From a virus, in IMG/VR virus record IMGVR_UViG_3300008267_000003, positions 62,001 through 126,000 of that record: DNA of 64,000 nucleotides. The stretch is one strand, 5' to 3'. The position numbers and the translations under genes are program-made. Of the stretch, positions 1-9,882 are shown piece by piece. The notes below the pieces were generated by a model, which worked only from the letters and a program-made list of their open reading frames with translations, was not told the origin of the DNA and did no database searches. The stretch's first letter is position 1. Every line of letters begins with the position of its first letter.

Positions 1-315
1 TTTGATGTGTTAAAGCCTGGTGGCAAACTTGTAATGGAATTGCCGGACCTTGAAGGTCTGTGTAGATCTTTCGTTGAAGCAGAGACTGATGATGAGAGGT
101 ACTGGCTCACCGTGTGTATTTACGGCGTTGCTCATGGTGAAGAAGTACCGTCAGAAGAAGTTAAGAAGTACGGTACAAAGTCACCACACCTGTGGGGATA
201 CTATCCAAAAGTGTTGAGTGATATATTAACCGAGATTGGATACAAAGACATTCAAATCTTACCTCAGCAGGGTATGCACATAGGTAAGAACTTTAGATTG
301 GAGGCAGTAAAATGA
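1..315 (+). CDS. SAM-dependent methyltransferase, C-terminal part (starts before the window)
   Basis: The frame is open from the first base, so the true start lies upstream and only the last 104 residues are seen. The opening motif FDVLKPGGKLVMELPD is typical of the strand after motif III in class I SAM methyltransferases of the Methyltransf_11 type. The substrate cannot be told. The stop codon overlaps the next start (ATGA), so the two genes are translationally coupled. Confidence 0.7.
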   Translation, partial: FDVLKPGGKLVMELPDLEGLCRSFVEAETDDERYWLTVCIYGVAHGEEVPSEEVKKYGTKSPHLWGYYPKVLSDILTEIGYKDIQILPQQGMHIGKNFRLEAVK

Positions 316-743
316 GTAGTATTTCGCTTGAAGGGTTATCTGGGGTTGCTGGTGATGAACGATCTCTAGCTATTCTTAAAGTCAGTCATAATGATCAGGA
401 ATATGATTGGTCGGTGTATATTCCAGCAAATGCGGATCTTTCTACTTACTTGAGCTCTATAGAGTCACAGGTTTATTCTGATATCGACTCAAAAGAAGCT
501 CAGTGGGAAGCATTAAGTCCTAAAACCAGAGAATACACAGATCCTTTCACTAACAATATCGAAACCGTAGAAATTTTAAAAGGTGAAATTGTTAGGCCCG
601 ATATTCCGGACTATTACGCTCTTCGTAGGGTGGAATATCCTTCTCTTGGGGATCAGCTTGATGCTATGTGGAAGGGTGGAAGTGCTGCTTCCGACATGCA
701 AGCTAAGATTACTGCAATTAAAACCAAATATCCAAAACCATGA
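312..743 (+). CDS. Hypothetical phage protein, possible tail-fibre-associated protein
   Basis: This is an acidic 143-residue protein. Its C-terminal section (YPSLGDQLDAMWKGG, then a stretch rich in K and A) is a motif seen in many tail-fibre-associated proteins of marine myoviruses. It overlaps both neighbours by the ATGA arrangement. The role is inferred from that motif and from its place just before the neck genes. Confidence 0.55.
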   Translation: MSSISLEGLSGVAGDERSLAILKVSHNDQEYDWSVYIPANADLSTYLSSIESQVYSDIDSKEAQWEALSPKTREYTDPFTNNIETVEILKGEIVRPDIPDYYALRRVEYPSLGDQLDAMWKGGSAASDMQAKITAIKTKYPKP

Positions 744-1009
744 TACTTAAAAAACAGCATGCTAATAAATTGATAAATATAGAAAGCTCACCTGAAGTAG
801 AGATTGCTTCAGGTGAATTTGACGCTGGTGATGTATTAATTTTATTTAACAACAGCGAATTTTTACTGAAGATTAACTCTCACATAAAAAATACTTATAG
901 ATCCGGAACACATAACTCGGTCAAAGAAATGCGCTTTCTTCCAAGATGTTTAATAAATGCGGCTTTCATAGACTCTGAAACTGTAGTATTTTCTGGAGGC
1001 TCATCATGA
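740..1009 (+). CDS. Hypothetical protein, 89 aa
   Basis: I do not recognise this protein. It has mixed alpha/beta composition and no signal peptide or membrane segment. Its start overlaps the previous stop and its stop overlaps the next start, so it sits in a tightly coupled small operon with the fibre-associated gene upstream. Confidence 0.55.
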   Translation: MILKKQHANKLINIESSPEVEIASGEFDAGDVLILFNNSEFLLKINSHIKNTYRSGTHNSVKEMRFLPRCLINAAFIDSETVVFSGGSS

Positions 1010-1116
1010 GTGGAATATTCATGGTTCTATTTGTCAGCCCGCAAGCACAGGTACAGGTTCTTACTCTGGGAACATTTTCTGGCGAACCATTATCAGATGT
1101 AGGCTTTGCAGGATAG
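1006..1116 (+). CDS. Very small ORF, 36 aa
   Basis: A short ORF begins in an ATGA overlap with the previous gene and has a good GGAGG ribosome site 7 bases upstream. The product is mostly hydrophobic or small residues and matches nothing I know. It could be a real short peptide or a truncated tail-protein remnant. Confidence 0.3.
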   Translation: MSGIFMVLFVSPQAQVQVLTLGTFSGEPLSDVGFAG

Positions 1117-1147
1117 CATCATTACCAATTAACATAAGATCAAAAAA

Positions 1148-1888
1148 ATGGCCACACCTACAACAAGAAGCGAATTTAAAGAATACTGCCTTAGAAAATT
1201 AGGTAAGCCTGTTATTGAGATTAATGTTGATGATGATCAGGTTGAAGACAGAATAGATGAGGCTTTGAGATACTACTGGGATTATCATTTTGATGGATCT
1301 GAGAAGTTGTATTACAAACATCAGGTAACAGCTAATAATGTTGTTGATAAGTATATAACCCTTCCTGAAAATATTATTGGAGCTGTACGTATATTTAATA
1401 TTGGTGATCCTATGGTTACCAATAACCTTTTTGATATAAGATATCAGATTGCTTTGAATGACCTATACACTTTGACATCGGTCTCGATGATTCCTTACTA
1501 TATGGCGTTCCAGCATATTCAACTTCTAGAGCAGCTTTTAGTTGGTCAACAGCCAATTAGATATAACCGACACACAAACAAACTATACGTTGATATGGAT
1601 TGGAATAAAGTAAATGTTGGTAATTTTTTAATTGTTGAAGCGTATGAAACTATTAATCCAAACACTTACACTGATGCGTGGGGTGATAGATGGTTAGCAC
1701 GGTATGCAGCTGCTTTAATTAAGCGTCAGTGGGGATCAAACCTAACTAAATTCTCTGGTATGCAGCTACCCGGCGGTGTTCAGTTTAACGGAGATAAAAT
1801 ATATAATGACGCTGACAACGAAGTTGAAGCACTGGAAAAAGAAATGATTGTTAGCTACTCACTTCCTGTCACAGACATGATAGGATAA
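1148..1888 (+). CDS. 13: Neck protein gp13
   Basis: Recognised from the N-terminus (SEFKEYCLRKLGKPVIEINV) and the following DEALRYYWDYHFDG motif, which are conserved in gp13 of marine T4-like phages. The protein has 246 residues against 309 in T4, the usual size in cyanophage-type relatives. gp13 joins gp14 to form the head-tail neck that caps the filled head. It starts the run 13-14-15-16-17-18-19-20, in T4 order. Confidence 0.9.
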   Translation: MATPTTRSEFKEYCLRKLGKPVIEINVDDDQVEDRIDEALRYYWDYHFDGSEKLYYKHQVTANNVVDKYITLPENIIGAVRIFNIGDPMVTNNLFDIRYQIALNDLYTLTSVSMIPYYMAFQHIQLLEQLLVGQQPIRYNRHTNKLYVDMDWNKVNVGNFLIVEAYETINPNTYTDAWGDRWLARYAAALIKRQWGSNLTKFSGMQLPGGVQFNGDKIYNDADNEVEALEKEMIVSYSLPVTDMIG

Positions 1889-1889
1889 A

Positions 1890-2612
1890 ATGGCTACTTC
1901 ATTCTTCTTTAATAATTTTGGAGCTAGCCAAGAACAACTTCTTATTGAAAATCTTGTTGTTGAATCCATTAAAATATATGGGCATGATATTTTCTATCTA
2001 CCAAGAACAAGAATAGGGATAGATGATGTGCTTGGTGAAGAGCAAACATCATCATTTGACTCACAATATTATGTTGAAATGTATATTAAGAACGTTGAAG
2101 GTTTTGGTGGGCAGGGTGATTTCCTTTCCAAATTCAATCTAGAAATAAGAGATCAGGTTACTTTCACTATTGCAAGAAGGACATTTAATGAAGAGATTGG
2201 CGCATCCTCTCTTCTCGAAAGACCTAGAGAGGGTGATCTTATTTTCATGCCTCTCAATAATAAGTTATTTGAAATAAGGTTTGTTGAACATGAAGCTATT
2301 TTTTATCAGCTAGGATCCTTGCAGACCTATGATTTGGTTTGTGAGTTGTTTGAATACAACAACGAAAGACTCAACACAGGTATACCTCTTGTTGATGAAC
2401 GTCAGAGAGATATTACCTTCAATATGTCTGACTTTGCATTAATGCTAGAGGATGGTTTATCTCTCACAGACGAAGATGGATTTGATCTAGTTCAAGAAAG
2501 ATTTGATATAGAAGTTCAAGATCCTATATCAAACAATGAAGATTTCCAAACCGAGGCAGATCTAATACTTGATTTTACTGAAATAGACCCATTTAGTGAA
2601 GGAAGGTATTAA
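1890..2612 (+). CDS. 14: Neck protein gp14
   Basis: The N-terminal SFFFNNFGASQEQLLIENLV and the segment IYGHDIFYLPRTRIGIDDVLGE are diagnostic for gp14. The length, 240 residues, is close to T4 (256). It lies one base after gene 13 and its stop overlaps the start of gene 15, as expected for a neck operon. It acts with gp13 at the portal end of the head. Confidence 0.92.
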   Translation: MATSFFFNNFGASQEQLLIENLVVESIKIYGHDIFYLPRTRIGIDDVLGEEQTSSFDSQYYVEMYIKNVEGFGGQGDFLSKFNLEIRDQVTFTIARRTFNEEIGASSLLERPREGDLIFMPLNNKLFEIRFVEHEAIFYQLGSLQTYDLVCELFEYNNERLNTGIPLVDERQRDITFNMSDFALMLEDGLSLTDEDGFDLVQERFDIEVQDPISNNEDFQTEADLILDFTEIDPFSEGRY

Positions 2613-3409
2613 TGTTTAATCAAGTTTTTTATCACGATACTATAAGAAAGTATGTGATTCTTTTTGGTACAATATTCAATGATGTGTACATTAATAAAAA
2701 TAATGGTACGGATCACAGTGAAACAATAAAGATTCCTATCTCCTATGGTCCAAAACAGAAGTTTGTATCTAGGCTTGCTCAAGATCCTAATCTCAACAAG
2801 CCTGTTGCAATTCAGCTACCTAGGATGGGTTTTGAACTTATTGATGTTAATTACGCTCCGGAAAGAAAGCTACCTACCATCAATAAAATAGCTGTTCAAG
2901 ATCCAAACAATAATAATAAAATGCATTATCAGTACATGCCTGTACCCTATGATTTTAATTTTGTATTGTATATTATGGTTAAAAACGCTGATGATGGTAC
3001 TAGAATACTAGAGCAGATATTACCATTCTTTACGCCTGACTGGACACCGACACTCAATCTAGATTCAACCATGCAACATAAGTATGATATCCCCATCATA
3101 CTAAATTCTGTTTCATCGGAAGACACATACGAGGGTGATTTTTTAAATAGAAGAGCGTTGATATGGACACTACAATTTACTCTTAAAGGATATGTGTTTG
3201 GTCCTACTAAATCTATCAAATCTATTAAAACATCAATGATTAATTTCTATGAAGTTGGAACTGCTACCCCATTCTCTGATGCTATAGATTCTAATCAGAA
3301 GATAACTACTGTAACTACGATCCCTGTGGTTGCTGGTAAAACATTGAGTGAAATAGAAGCGGATGATGACTACACCTTCTCCCAGACTATTGAAGATTTC
3401 TATGACTAA
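2612..3409 (+). CDS. 15: Tail sheath stabilizer and terminator protein gp15
   Basis: The protein has 265 residues (T4: 272) and begins MFNQVFYHDTIRKYVILFGT, the conserved opening of gp15. gp15 forms the hexameric ring that ends the tail and meets the neck. The start overlaps the stop of gene 14. Confidence 0.9.
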   Translation: MFNQVFYHDTIRKYVILFGTIFNDVYINKNNGTDHSETIKIPISYGPKQKFVSRLAQDPNLNKPVAIQLPRMGFELIDVNYAPERKLPTINKIAVQDPNNNNKMHYQYMPVPYDFNFVLYIMVKNADDGTRILEQILPFFTPDWTPTLNLDSTMQHKYDIPIILNSVSSEDTYEGDFLNRRALIWTLQFTLKGYVFGPTKSIKSIKTSMINFYEVGTATPFSDAIDSNQKITTVTTIPVVAGKTLSEIEADDDYTFSQTIEDFYD

Positions 3410-3785
3410 TGATCCAATAAGTGACGCTTTAAACATTACTCCTCTCCAAGAATTGCTACCTGCTGAACCTAAAAAACAGCTACCAGTAACTAATGATTAT
3501 GAATATGCACGGGGTAACATGCTCTCTATTCTAGAGAAGGGACAGGAAGCTTTGGATGGAGTATTAGAAGTAGCTCAACAATCACAACATCCAAGGGCAT
3601 ACGAAGTGGTTGCAGGATTAATAAAAACGCTAGCGGATGCTAATAAAGATCTACTTGAACTTCAAAAAAGACAGAAAGATATAGCTAATCCTGAAGACTC
3701 TAAACCCCAAACAGTAAATAATAATTTATTTGTGGGGTCAACTGCTGAGTTACAGAAGTTAATAAAAGACAATGCAAAAGAATGA
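3402..3785 (+). CDS. 16: Terminase small subunit gp16
   Basis: I choose ATG 3402, which overlaps the end of gene 15 by 8 bases, because the protein then begins MTNDPISDALNI like gp16 of related phages. An upstream in-frame ATG at 3363 would add 13 residues encoded inside gene 15. The helical core (EYARGNMLSILEKGQEALDG) matches the DNA-recognition/oligomerisation region. It recruits concatemeric DNA to gp17. Confidence 0.88.
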   Translation: MTNDPISDALNITPLQELLPAEPKKQLPVTNDYEYARGNMLSILEKGQEALDGVLEVAQQSQHPRAYEVVAGLIKTLADANKDLLELQKRQKDIANPEDSKPQTVNNNLFVGSTAELQKLIKDNAKE

Positions 3786-5388
3786 AAATTACCTAGGTAA
3801 TAAGAATCTTAAACGTGCTGATGTAACTATTGAATTTACTAAAGAACAGATTCAAGAGTATGTGAAGTGTGCAAGAGATCCAATTTACTTTATTGAAAAT
3901 TACGTCAAAATTATTAACGTTGATCGTGGTCTTATACAGTTTAAGCCATATGATTATCAAAAGGATATCGTAAAATTATTTGAGCGAGAGCGTTTTGTTA
4001 TATGTAAGATGCCTCGTCAGGTTGGTAAAACCACAATCGTTGTTGGTATTATATTGCACCACGCTCTGTTTAATGAGAATTATAGAATAGCTATTCTTGC
4101 TAACAAAGAAAAACAAGCTCATGAGATTCTTGGTAGAATTCAGTTAGCTTACGAGCATTTACCAAAGTGGCTGCAGCAAGGAATTAAAGAATGGAATAAA
4201 GGTAGCATTGAATTAGAAAACGGTTCTATAATACAGGCTGAAGCTACTGGATCATCTGCAATACGAGGTACTTCTCAGAACCTTGTGTATCTAGATGAGT
4301 TTGCATTTGTTCCAAACAACATCCAGGAAAGCTTTTTCTCTTCAGTTTATCCTACTATCTCTTCAGGATCTACTACAAAAGTATTGATAACATCTACACC
4401 TAACGGTTTGAACTTATTCTACAAGCTGTGGGTTGATAGTGAGAATGATCGTAACTCCTACAAAAGGATTGATGTTCACTGGTCAGATGTTCCAGGTAGA
4501 GATGAAGCGTGGAAAGAAGAAACCATACGTAACACGTCTAAGGAACAGTTTAGGCAAGAGTTTGAATGTGAATTTCTAGGATCATCTAATACGTTAATAT
4601 CACCAGAGGCATTAAGAAGGTTGGTTTTCAACGAACCAATAAAGCAAACAGAACATTTTAAGTTATTTCATGAGCCTAGGCAAACTGGTCTCTACGTAAT
4701 GATGGTTGATGTTTCAAGAGGGTTGGGTGGGGATTACTCTGCATTTATAGTGTGTGATATTTCTGAAGCACCATATAAGGTAGTTGCTACTTATAGAAAC
4801 AACAACATATCACCACTACTGTTCCCGGAAGTAATATACAATACAGCAAGAAACTTCTTCAATGCTCACGTACTTGTTGAAATAAATGATATTGGTCAGC
4901 AGGTTGTAGATATCCTCCATGAGGATCTAGAATATGAGAATATTGTATATACTGCTAAGAATCCAAAAGGGTCTGTAGAAGTCTCTCAGGGTTTTGGTGG
5001 AACATCGTACAAAGGTATAAGAACAACAAAATCCACAAAGAAGATTGGATGTAATAATTTTAAAGCATTGGTTGAAAATGATAAGGTTGAGTTAAATGAT
5101 ATCGATCTTATTGGTGAGTTGTATAGGTTTGTAAGCAATGGTCAAACGTATGAAGCAGAAGATGGTAATGATGACTTAGCTATGTGTGGTGTGCATTTTG
5201 GTTGGATAATGACACAAACGTTTATTAGGGAATTGAGTAACTTAGATATTAGAAGAAGGCTCGTGGATGAGCATAAAAGATATTTAGAAGATGATGTAAC
5301 ACCGTTTGGAATAATTTATGATGGCCAGCCTGAAGAGGAGCAGCCTGTTGTCAACACTGACTCCTTCACAAAATTCATGCTATCTTAG
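3772..5388 (+). CDS. 17: Terminase large subunit gp17, packaging ATPase and nuclease
   Basis: A 538-residue motor protein (T4: 610). Walker A lies at residues 80-88 (MPRQVGKTT) and Walker B at about 172-176 (VYLDE). A C-terminal RNase H-like nuclease begins with Asp313 (MMVDVSRG), followed by an acidic residue near 370 and the EDGNDDLAM segment near the end. It pumps DNA into proheads and cuts at headful. It overlaps gene 16 by 14 bases. Confidence 0.97.
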   Translation: MQKNENYLGNKNLKRADVTIEFTKEQIQEYVKCARDPIYFIENYVKIINVDRGLIQFKPYDYQKDIVKLFERERFVICKMPRQVGKTTIVVGIILHHALFNENYRIAILANKEKQAHEILGRIQLAYEHLPKWLQQGIKEWNKGSIELENGSIIQAEATGSSAIRGTSQNLVYLDEFAFVPNNIQESFFSSVYPTISSGSTTKVLITSTPNGLNLFYKLWVDSENDRNSYKRIDVHWSDVPGRDEAWKEETIRNTSKEQFRQEFECEFLGSSNTLISPEALRRLVFNEPIKQTEHFKLFHEPRQTGLYVMMVDVSRGLGGDYSAFIVCDISEAPYKVVATYRNNNISPLLFPEVIYNTARNFFNAHVLVEINDIGQQVVDILHEDLEYENIVYTAKNPKGSVEVSQGFGGTSYKGIRTTKSTKKIGCNNFKALVENDKVELNDIDLIGELYRFVSNGQTYEAEDGNDDLAMCGVHFGWIMTQTFIRELSNLDIRRRLVDEHKRYLEDDVTPFGIIYDGQPEEEQPVVNTDSFTKFMLS

Positions 5389-5404
5389 TGGAGAATAATA
5401 ATAT

Positions 5405-5412
5405 TATAAATA
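5405..5412 (+). promoter_or_regulatory. T4-type late promoter before gene 18
   Basis: The box TATAAATA matches the T4 late consensus exactly and lies 31 bases before the sheath start. gp55, encoded at 17559, would read it together with the gp45 clamp. Confidence 0.8.
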
Positions 5413-5442
5413 TAAAGAAACTCTCGTCTTTAGGAGAATAAA

Positions 5443-7734
5443 ATGGCATTTCAAGTTAGTCCTGGTGTAAACGTATCTGAAATTGACTTAACGACAGTCG
5501 TTCCAGCCGTATCCTCTTCAGTGGGTGCTGTGGCTGGTGTTTTTAAGTGGGGTCCTATTGAAACAAGGACTTTGGTCAGTTCAGAAATCGATCTCGTCTC
5601 AAGATTTGGTAAACCAACCAACCATAATCCCGAAACATTCTTTACTGGAGCTAGTTTTTTAGCTTACGGTAATGCTCTTTACGTTGTTAGAGCTGGTAAT
5701 ACAACTCCAGCCACAGCTTACGTAGATTGTACAACAACAAGCTCTTCCCCAAATATCACAACTACAAGTACTACTAGCCTAGCTACTGGTATGAGAGTTG
5801 CTGGAATGACTACTGTTCCAGATGGAGCATTAATTCAGTCGATTACTAATTCTACTTCATTTGTTATTTCAGTATCGGCTAATGGTGTTGAAACAAGTAC
5901 AAATGCGTACTGGTATAGCTCTAATTCTGTATTGAGTGCTATTGCAACATCTAACAGTTCTAACACTATCGCTGTTAACAACTTTGCAGGGACATCGACA
6001 GTTAAGAATGATGAACATTATCAAACATTATCTTTTTCCGATACAGATCTTCTATACATTGCAAAGTATCCTGGCGATCTAGGCAACTCTCTCAAAGTTT
6101 CAGTTTGTGATAGTGTCAATGCTTATTCAAGATCAATTAATATTCAAGGCGGCGATGCCAACTTAGCATCGGGTACAGTCTCGGTTACAGTTGGTTCTAA
6201 TACACTTACAATTGCTCTAGCAAATAGTGCATCTGGTGCTTTGACTGAAGCTAACACCCAATTAGGTACAGTTTTATCTAGATTGAAGCTAAATGATATT
6301 GTTGAAGTTGGTAACAGCTCAATTGGTAAACAGTATCTGAAAATCACTTCTATACCAAGTGTTATGGGTACTAACTCAATGTTTGCAAATTCAACGCATA
6401 GATACTTTACTGTAAGTGTTGACAACTCATATCAGCTTTCTACTAACTACTCTAGCAATACTGTTTCTGCATACTGGGAGTATTTCAATGTAGTTGACAC
6501 AGCTCCAGGTACTTCAGACTACCAAGCAAACTTTGGTAATTCATCTGCTGTTGATGAATTGCACATTGTAGTATCTGATGAGGATGGTAAGTTTACAGGT
6601 GTTCCAGGAACAGTTCTAGAAGTATTCGCAGGTCTATCAAGAGCAACAGATGCAAAAACAAATGACGGTGCAACAAACTACTATAAGACAGTCATTAATG
6701 ACACTAGCACTTATATTAGATGGGCTAATGATAGAAGCGGTGTGAGCTCTGGTCTTGCATCAACCTTATCTAGTGCTAACACTCTTCCACTATATGCATC
6801 GTTCCACAATGGTCAAGATGGAGATGATGAGTCTGTAATTCCAATGGGTAGATTGTTATCTGCTTACGATATGTTTGTATCAGAAGAAGTGGATGTATCT
6901 CTACTGATGACAGGTAAATCAAGAGGCGGTACTAATGGTGAGCAAATAGCTAATTACCTTGTAGATAACATTGCTGAGGTCAGAAAAGACTGCATCGTTC
7001 TTGCTTCTCCAGAAAAGGACGATGTTGTTAATAACGCTAGCAGAGATGAATCAAATGATGTTGTAACATTCAGAAATTCATGTCGTTCTTCTTCTTACTT
7101 GGTCATTGACTCAGGTTACAAGTATATGTACGACAAGTACAGCGATACATTCCGTTATATTCCTCTGAACGGTGATATAGCTGGTCTATGCGTTAGAACA
7201 GATTCTACTAGGGATCCATGGTTCTCACCAGCTGGTTTCAATCGTGGCCAGATCAAGAACATTATTAAACTGGCCTATAATCCAGACAAAGCTAACAGAG
7301 ATGTTCTTTACAAGAATGGTGTTAATCCTGTAGTTTCGTTCCCAGGACAGGGTACAGTTCTATTTGGAGATAAAACAGCGTTGGCTAAGCCAAGCGCTTT
7401 TGATAGAATTAACGTACGTAGATTGTTCATTACTTTGGAAAAAGCTATTTCTACTGCTGCTAAATTCTCACTATTTGAGTTTAACGATGAGTTCACTAGA
7501 GCACAGTTTGTTTCCTTAGTTGAGCCATTCTTGAGAGATGTACAAGGTAGAAGAGGTATTTACGACTTCAGAGTCGTTTGTGATTCCACCAACAACACAG
7601 GTGAAGTGATTGATAGAAATGAATTTGTGGGAGATATATACATTAAGCCTGCTAAATCAATTAACTTTATCCAACTCAACTTTGTTGCTGTAAGAACAGG
7701 TGTTGCGTTTGACGAAGTTGTTGGTAAGTTTTAA
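5443..7734 (+). CDS. 18: Contractile tail sheath protein gp18
   Basis: At 763 residues it is longer than T4 gp18 (659), the usual state in marine T4-like phages. The extra length is a Ser/Thr/Asn-rich inserted region at about residues 90-320. The conserved start SPGVNVSEIDLTT and the C-terminal block (TLEKAISTAAKFSLFEFND onward) form the sheath core. A GGAG ribosome site and a late promoter lie upstream. Confidence 0.97.
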   Translation: MAFQVSPGVNVSEIDLTTVVPAVSSSVGAVAGVFKWGPIETRTLVSSEIDLVSRFGKPTNHNPETFFTGASFLAYGNALYVVRAGNTTPATAYVDCTTTSSSPNITTTSTTSLATGMRVAGMTTVPDGALIQSITNSTSFVISVSANGVETSTNAYWYSSNSVLSAIATSNSSNTIAVNNFAGTSTVKNDEHYQTLSFSDTDLLYIAKYPGDLGNSLKVSVCDSVNAYSRSINIQGGDANLASGTVSVTVGSNTLTIALANSASGALTEANTQLGTVLSRLKLNDIVEVGNSSIGKQYLKITSIPSVMGTNSMFANSTHRYFTVSVDNSYQLSTNYSSNTVSAYWEYFNVVDTAPGTSDYQANFGNSSAVDELHIVVSDEDGKFTGVPGTVLEVFAGLSRATDAKTNDGATNYYKTVINDTSTYIRWANDRSGVSSGLASTLSSANTLPLYASFHNGQDGDDESVIPMGRLLSAYDMFVSEEVDVSLLMTGKSRGGTNGEQIANYLVDNIAEVRKDCIVLASPEKDDVVNNASRDESNDVVTFRNSCRSSSYLVIDSGYKYMYDKYSDTFRYIPLNGDIAGLCVRTDSTRDPWFSPAGFNRGQIKNIIKLAYNPDKANRDVLYKNGVNPVVSFPGQGTVLFGDKTALAKPSAFDRINVRRLFITLEKAISTAAKFSLFEFNDEFTRAQFVSLVEPFLRDVQGRRGIYDFRVVCDSTNNTGEVIDRNEFVGDIYIKPAKSINFIQLNFVAVRTGVAFDEVVGKF

Positions 7735-7750
7735 TCAAGGAGAATCATAA

Positions 7751-8296
7751 ATGGCTTTCAATATTAATACTTTCAAATCGCTAGTAAGTACTACCGATTT
7801 TGCAAGACCGTCGTTATTCACAGTTAGTATTGCAACACCCGCGGGTGTTGCACCCCTGATTCCTTTTAGTCCTTTTCTTGTTAGATCAGCAAGTTTACCG
7901 GCCTCTTCTATTGGTCAGATCCAAGTTCCTTATGGTGGTAGAACAATTAAAATTGCTGGTGAAAGAACATACGGTGACTGGACAACAACAATAATGAACG
8001 ATGAAGGATTCATTATTAGAAATGCCGTAGAAAATTGGATTGAAATTATGAATAACAAGACAACCAATTTCAGAGCATATCCTAACGAGTATAAAAAAGA
8101 TCTACGTGTAACTCAATACTCTAAGAAGGGTGCTGGAATTGGTATTCCTCTTAAGTCTATTAGTTTAATAGGCTGCTTCCCAACTGCTGTTAGTGAAATA
8201 GCTCTTGATTGGGGTGCAGCAGACCAGATTGAAGAATACTCAATCACTTGGTCTTATGATTATTGGGATGCTAATCCTTTAGCTGGTATAGTTTAA
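7751..8296 (+). CDS. 19: Tail tube protein gp19
   Basis: A 181-residue tube monomer (T4: 163). It begins with FKSLVSTTDFARPSLFTVSI and ends with a beta-rich block (EYSITWSYDYWDANP) typical of gp19. It follows gene 18 by 16 bases with an AAGGAG ribosome site and is closed by a terminator, so 18 and 19 form one late unit. Confidence 0.95.
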   Translation: MAFNINTFKSLVSTTDFARPSLFTVSIATPAGVAPLIPFSPFLVRSASLPASSIGQIQVPYGGRTIKIAGERTYGDWTTTIMNDEGFIIRNAVENWIEIMNNKTTNFRAYPNEYKKDLRVTQYSKKGAGIGIPLKSISLIGCFPTAVSEIALDWGAADQIEEYSITWSYDYWDANPLAGIV

Positions 8297-8310
8297 AATG
8301 GTGAATAAAG

Positions 8311-8330
8311 AAGGGGGCAGTGCCCCCTTT
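8311..8330 (+). terminator. Intrinsic terminator after gene 19
   Basis: Stem GGGGGC / GCCCCC (8313-8318 with 8322-8327) with a 3-base loop, extended by AA/TT pairs and followed by a short T run. It lies between genes 19 and 20. Confidence 0.75.
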
Positions 8331-8346
8331 CTAACAAGAGGATAAT

Positions 8347-9870
8347 ATGGCAAGTTTGTTTGGCTTTGAGTTTAGAAAACGTATACCAGAGGAACCTCTA
8401 GAGTCGTTTGTACCTCCAACAAATGATGATGGAGCAGCTATTGTAGCTGCTGGTGGCTCTTATGGTACATATGTAGATTTAGAAGGCACTGCTAGAACTG
8501 AAGCAGAGCTTGTAACCCGTTACAGGGATATGTCAATCACAGCAGATATTGATAGAGCTGTGGATGAAATAGTAAACGAGGCAATCGTTCTAGAGTATGA
8601 TGAGAAAGTAGTTGAACTCAATTTAGATAGACTACCTTATCCAGATGCTGTCAAACAAGCGATTCTCCAAGAATTTGAAGGCATTAAGAGTTTACTAAAC
8701 TTCGAAAACTCTGCTTATGACTTGTTTCGTAAATGGTATATTGATGGTAGATTGTACTATCACGTCATCATAGACGATAAGAACCCAAGACAAGGTATTA
8801 AAGAACTCCGTAATATAGATCCTAGAAAGATCAGAAAAATACGTGAGCAAAAGAAAAAGAAAGATCTAAAAACTGATACAGTTATAACCACTACTGCAAG
8901 AGAGTATTATATCTACAACGAAAAGGGATATAATGCTCAAGGTATTGGGAGCGGATCAGCAGCTGCTTCGCCAGCTACAGGTTTAAAGATTGCTAAAGAT
9001 TCAATTGTACACTGTACTTCAGGACTTATGGATACCAACGGTACCATGGTCATTTCCTATTTGCACAAAGCAATCAAACCACTCAATCAGTTGAGAGTTC
9101 TTGAAGATGCTACTGTTATCTACAGATTATCAAGAGCTCCTGAAAGAAGAATATTTTATATTGACGTTGGAAATCTACCGAAGATGAAAGCCGAGCAGTA
9201 TCTTCGAGATATGATGGTTCGTCATAAGAATCGGCTTGTGTATGACGCATCCACTGGTGAAGTGAGAGATGATAGAAAGTTCATGACAATGCTTGAAGAT
9301 TACTGGCTTCCAAGAAGAGAAGGTAATCGTGGAACTGAAATTACTACTTTGCCTGGTGGAGAGAATCTAGGTAAGATAGAAGATGTTGAATATTTTCAGA
9401 AGAAGCTATATCAGTCATTGAACGTACCTGTTACTAGACTACAATCAGAACAAGTTTATTCGATTGGTCGTGCAACAGAGATAACTAGAGATGAAGTAAA
9501 GTTCTCTAAGTTTATCAATCGTATGAGAAATAAGTTTTCAAGTCTTTTCTTAAAGTGTTTGGAAAAGCAACTTGTGCTTAAGGGTATTGTAACAGTGGAT
9601 GACTGGAAAGTAATGTCACAGTACGTTGCTTTTGATTACTCTAAAGATAACTACTACGAAGAGTTAAAAGAAACTGAGGTAATGACTACAAGAACTAATA
9701 CTGCATCTTTAATGGTTCCATACATAGGCAAGTATTATTCTCACGATTGGGTAAGAACCAATATATTTAAAATGAGTGATGAGGACAAGCAATCTCAAGA
9801 TGCTCAGATAATTGATGAGCTTAAGAACCAGATTTTGTATCCTCCTCCACCACCTGAACCTCAACAATAA
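8347..9870 (+). CDS. 20: Portal vertex protein gp20
   Basis: A 507-residue portal protein (T4: 524). It begins MASLFGFEFRKRIPEE and carries the conserved segments RYRDMSITADIDRAVDEIVN and YRLSRAPERRIFYIDVGNLP. It forms the dodecameric ring through which DNA enters and leaves the head. A proline-rich tail (PPPPPEPQQ) ends the protein. Confidence 0.96.
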   Translation: MASLFGFEFRKRIPEEPLESFVPPTNDDGAAIVAAGGSYGTYVDLEGTARTEAELVTRYRDMSITADIDRAVDEIVNEAIVLEYDEKVVELNLDRLPYPDAVKQAILQEFEGIKSLLNFENSAYDLFRKWYIDGRLYYHVIIDDKNPRQGIKELRNIDPRKIRKIREQKKKKDLKTDTVITTTAREYYIYNEKGYNAQGIGSGSAAASPATGLKIAKDSIVHCTSGLMDTNGTMVISYLHKAIKPLNQLRVLEDATVIYRLSRAPERRIFYIDVGNLPKMKAEQYLRDMMVRHKNRLVYDASTGEVRDDRKFMTMLEDYWLPRREGNRGTEITTLPGGENLGKIEDVEYFQKKLYQSLNVPVTRLQSEQVYSIGRATEITRDEVKFSKFINRMRNKFSSLFLKCLEKQLVLKGIVTVDDWKVMSQYVAFDYSKDNYYEELKETEVMTTRTNTASLMVPYIGKYYSHDWVRTNIFKMSDEDKQSQDAQIIDELKNQILYPPPPPEPQQ

Positions 9871-9882
9871 ATAGGAGTATCA

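Noticed and set aside
9866-9873. AATAAATA as a late promoter before gene 67
   Set aside because: It would start transcription only about four bases before the start codon, and the first base departs from consensus.
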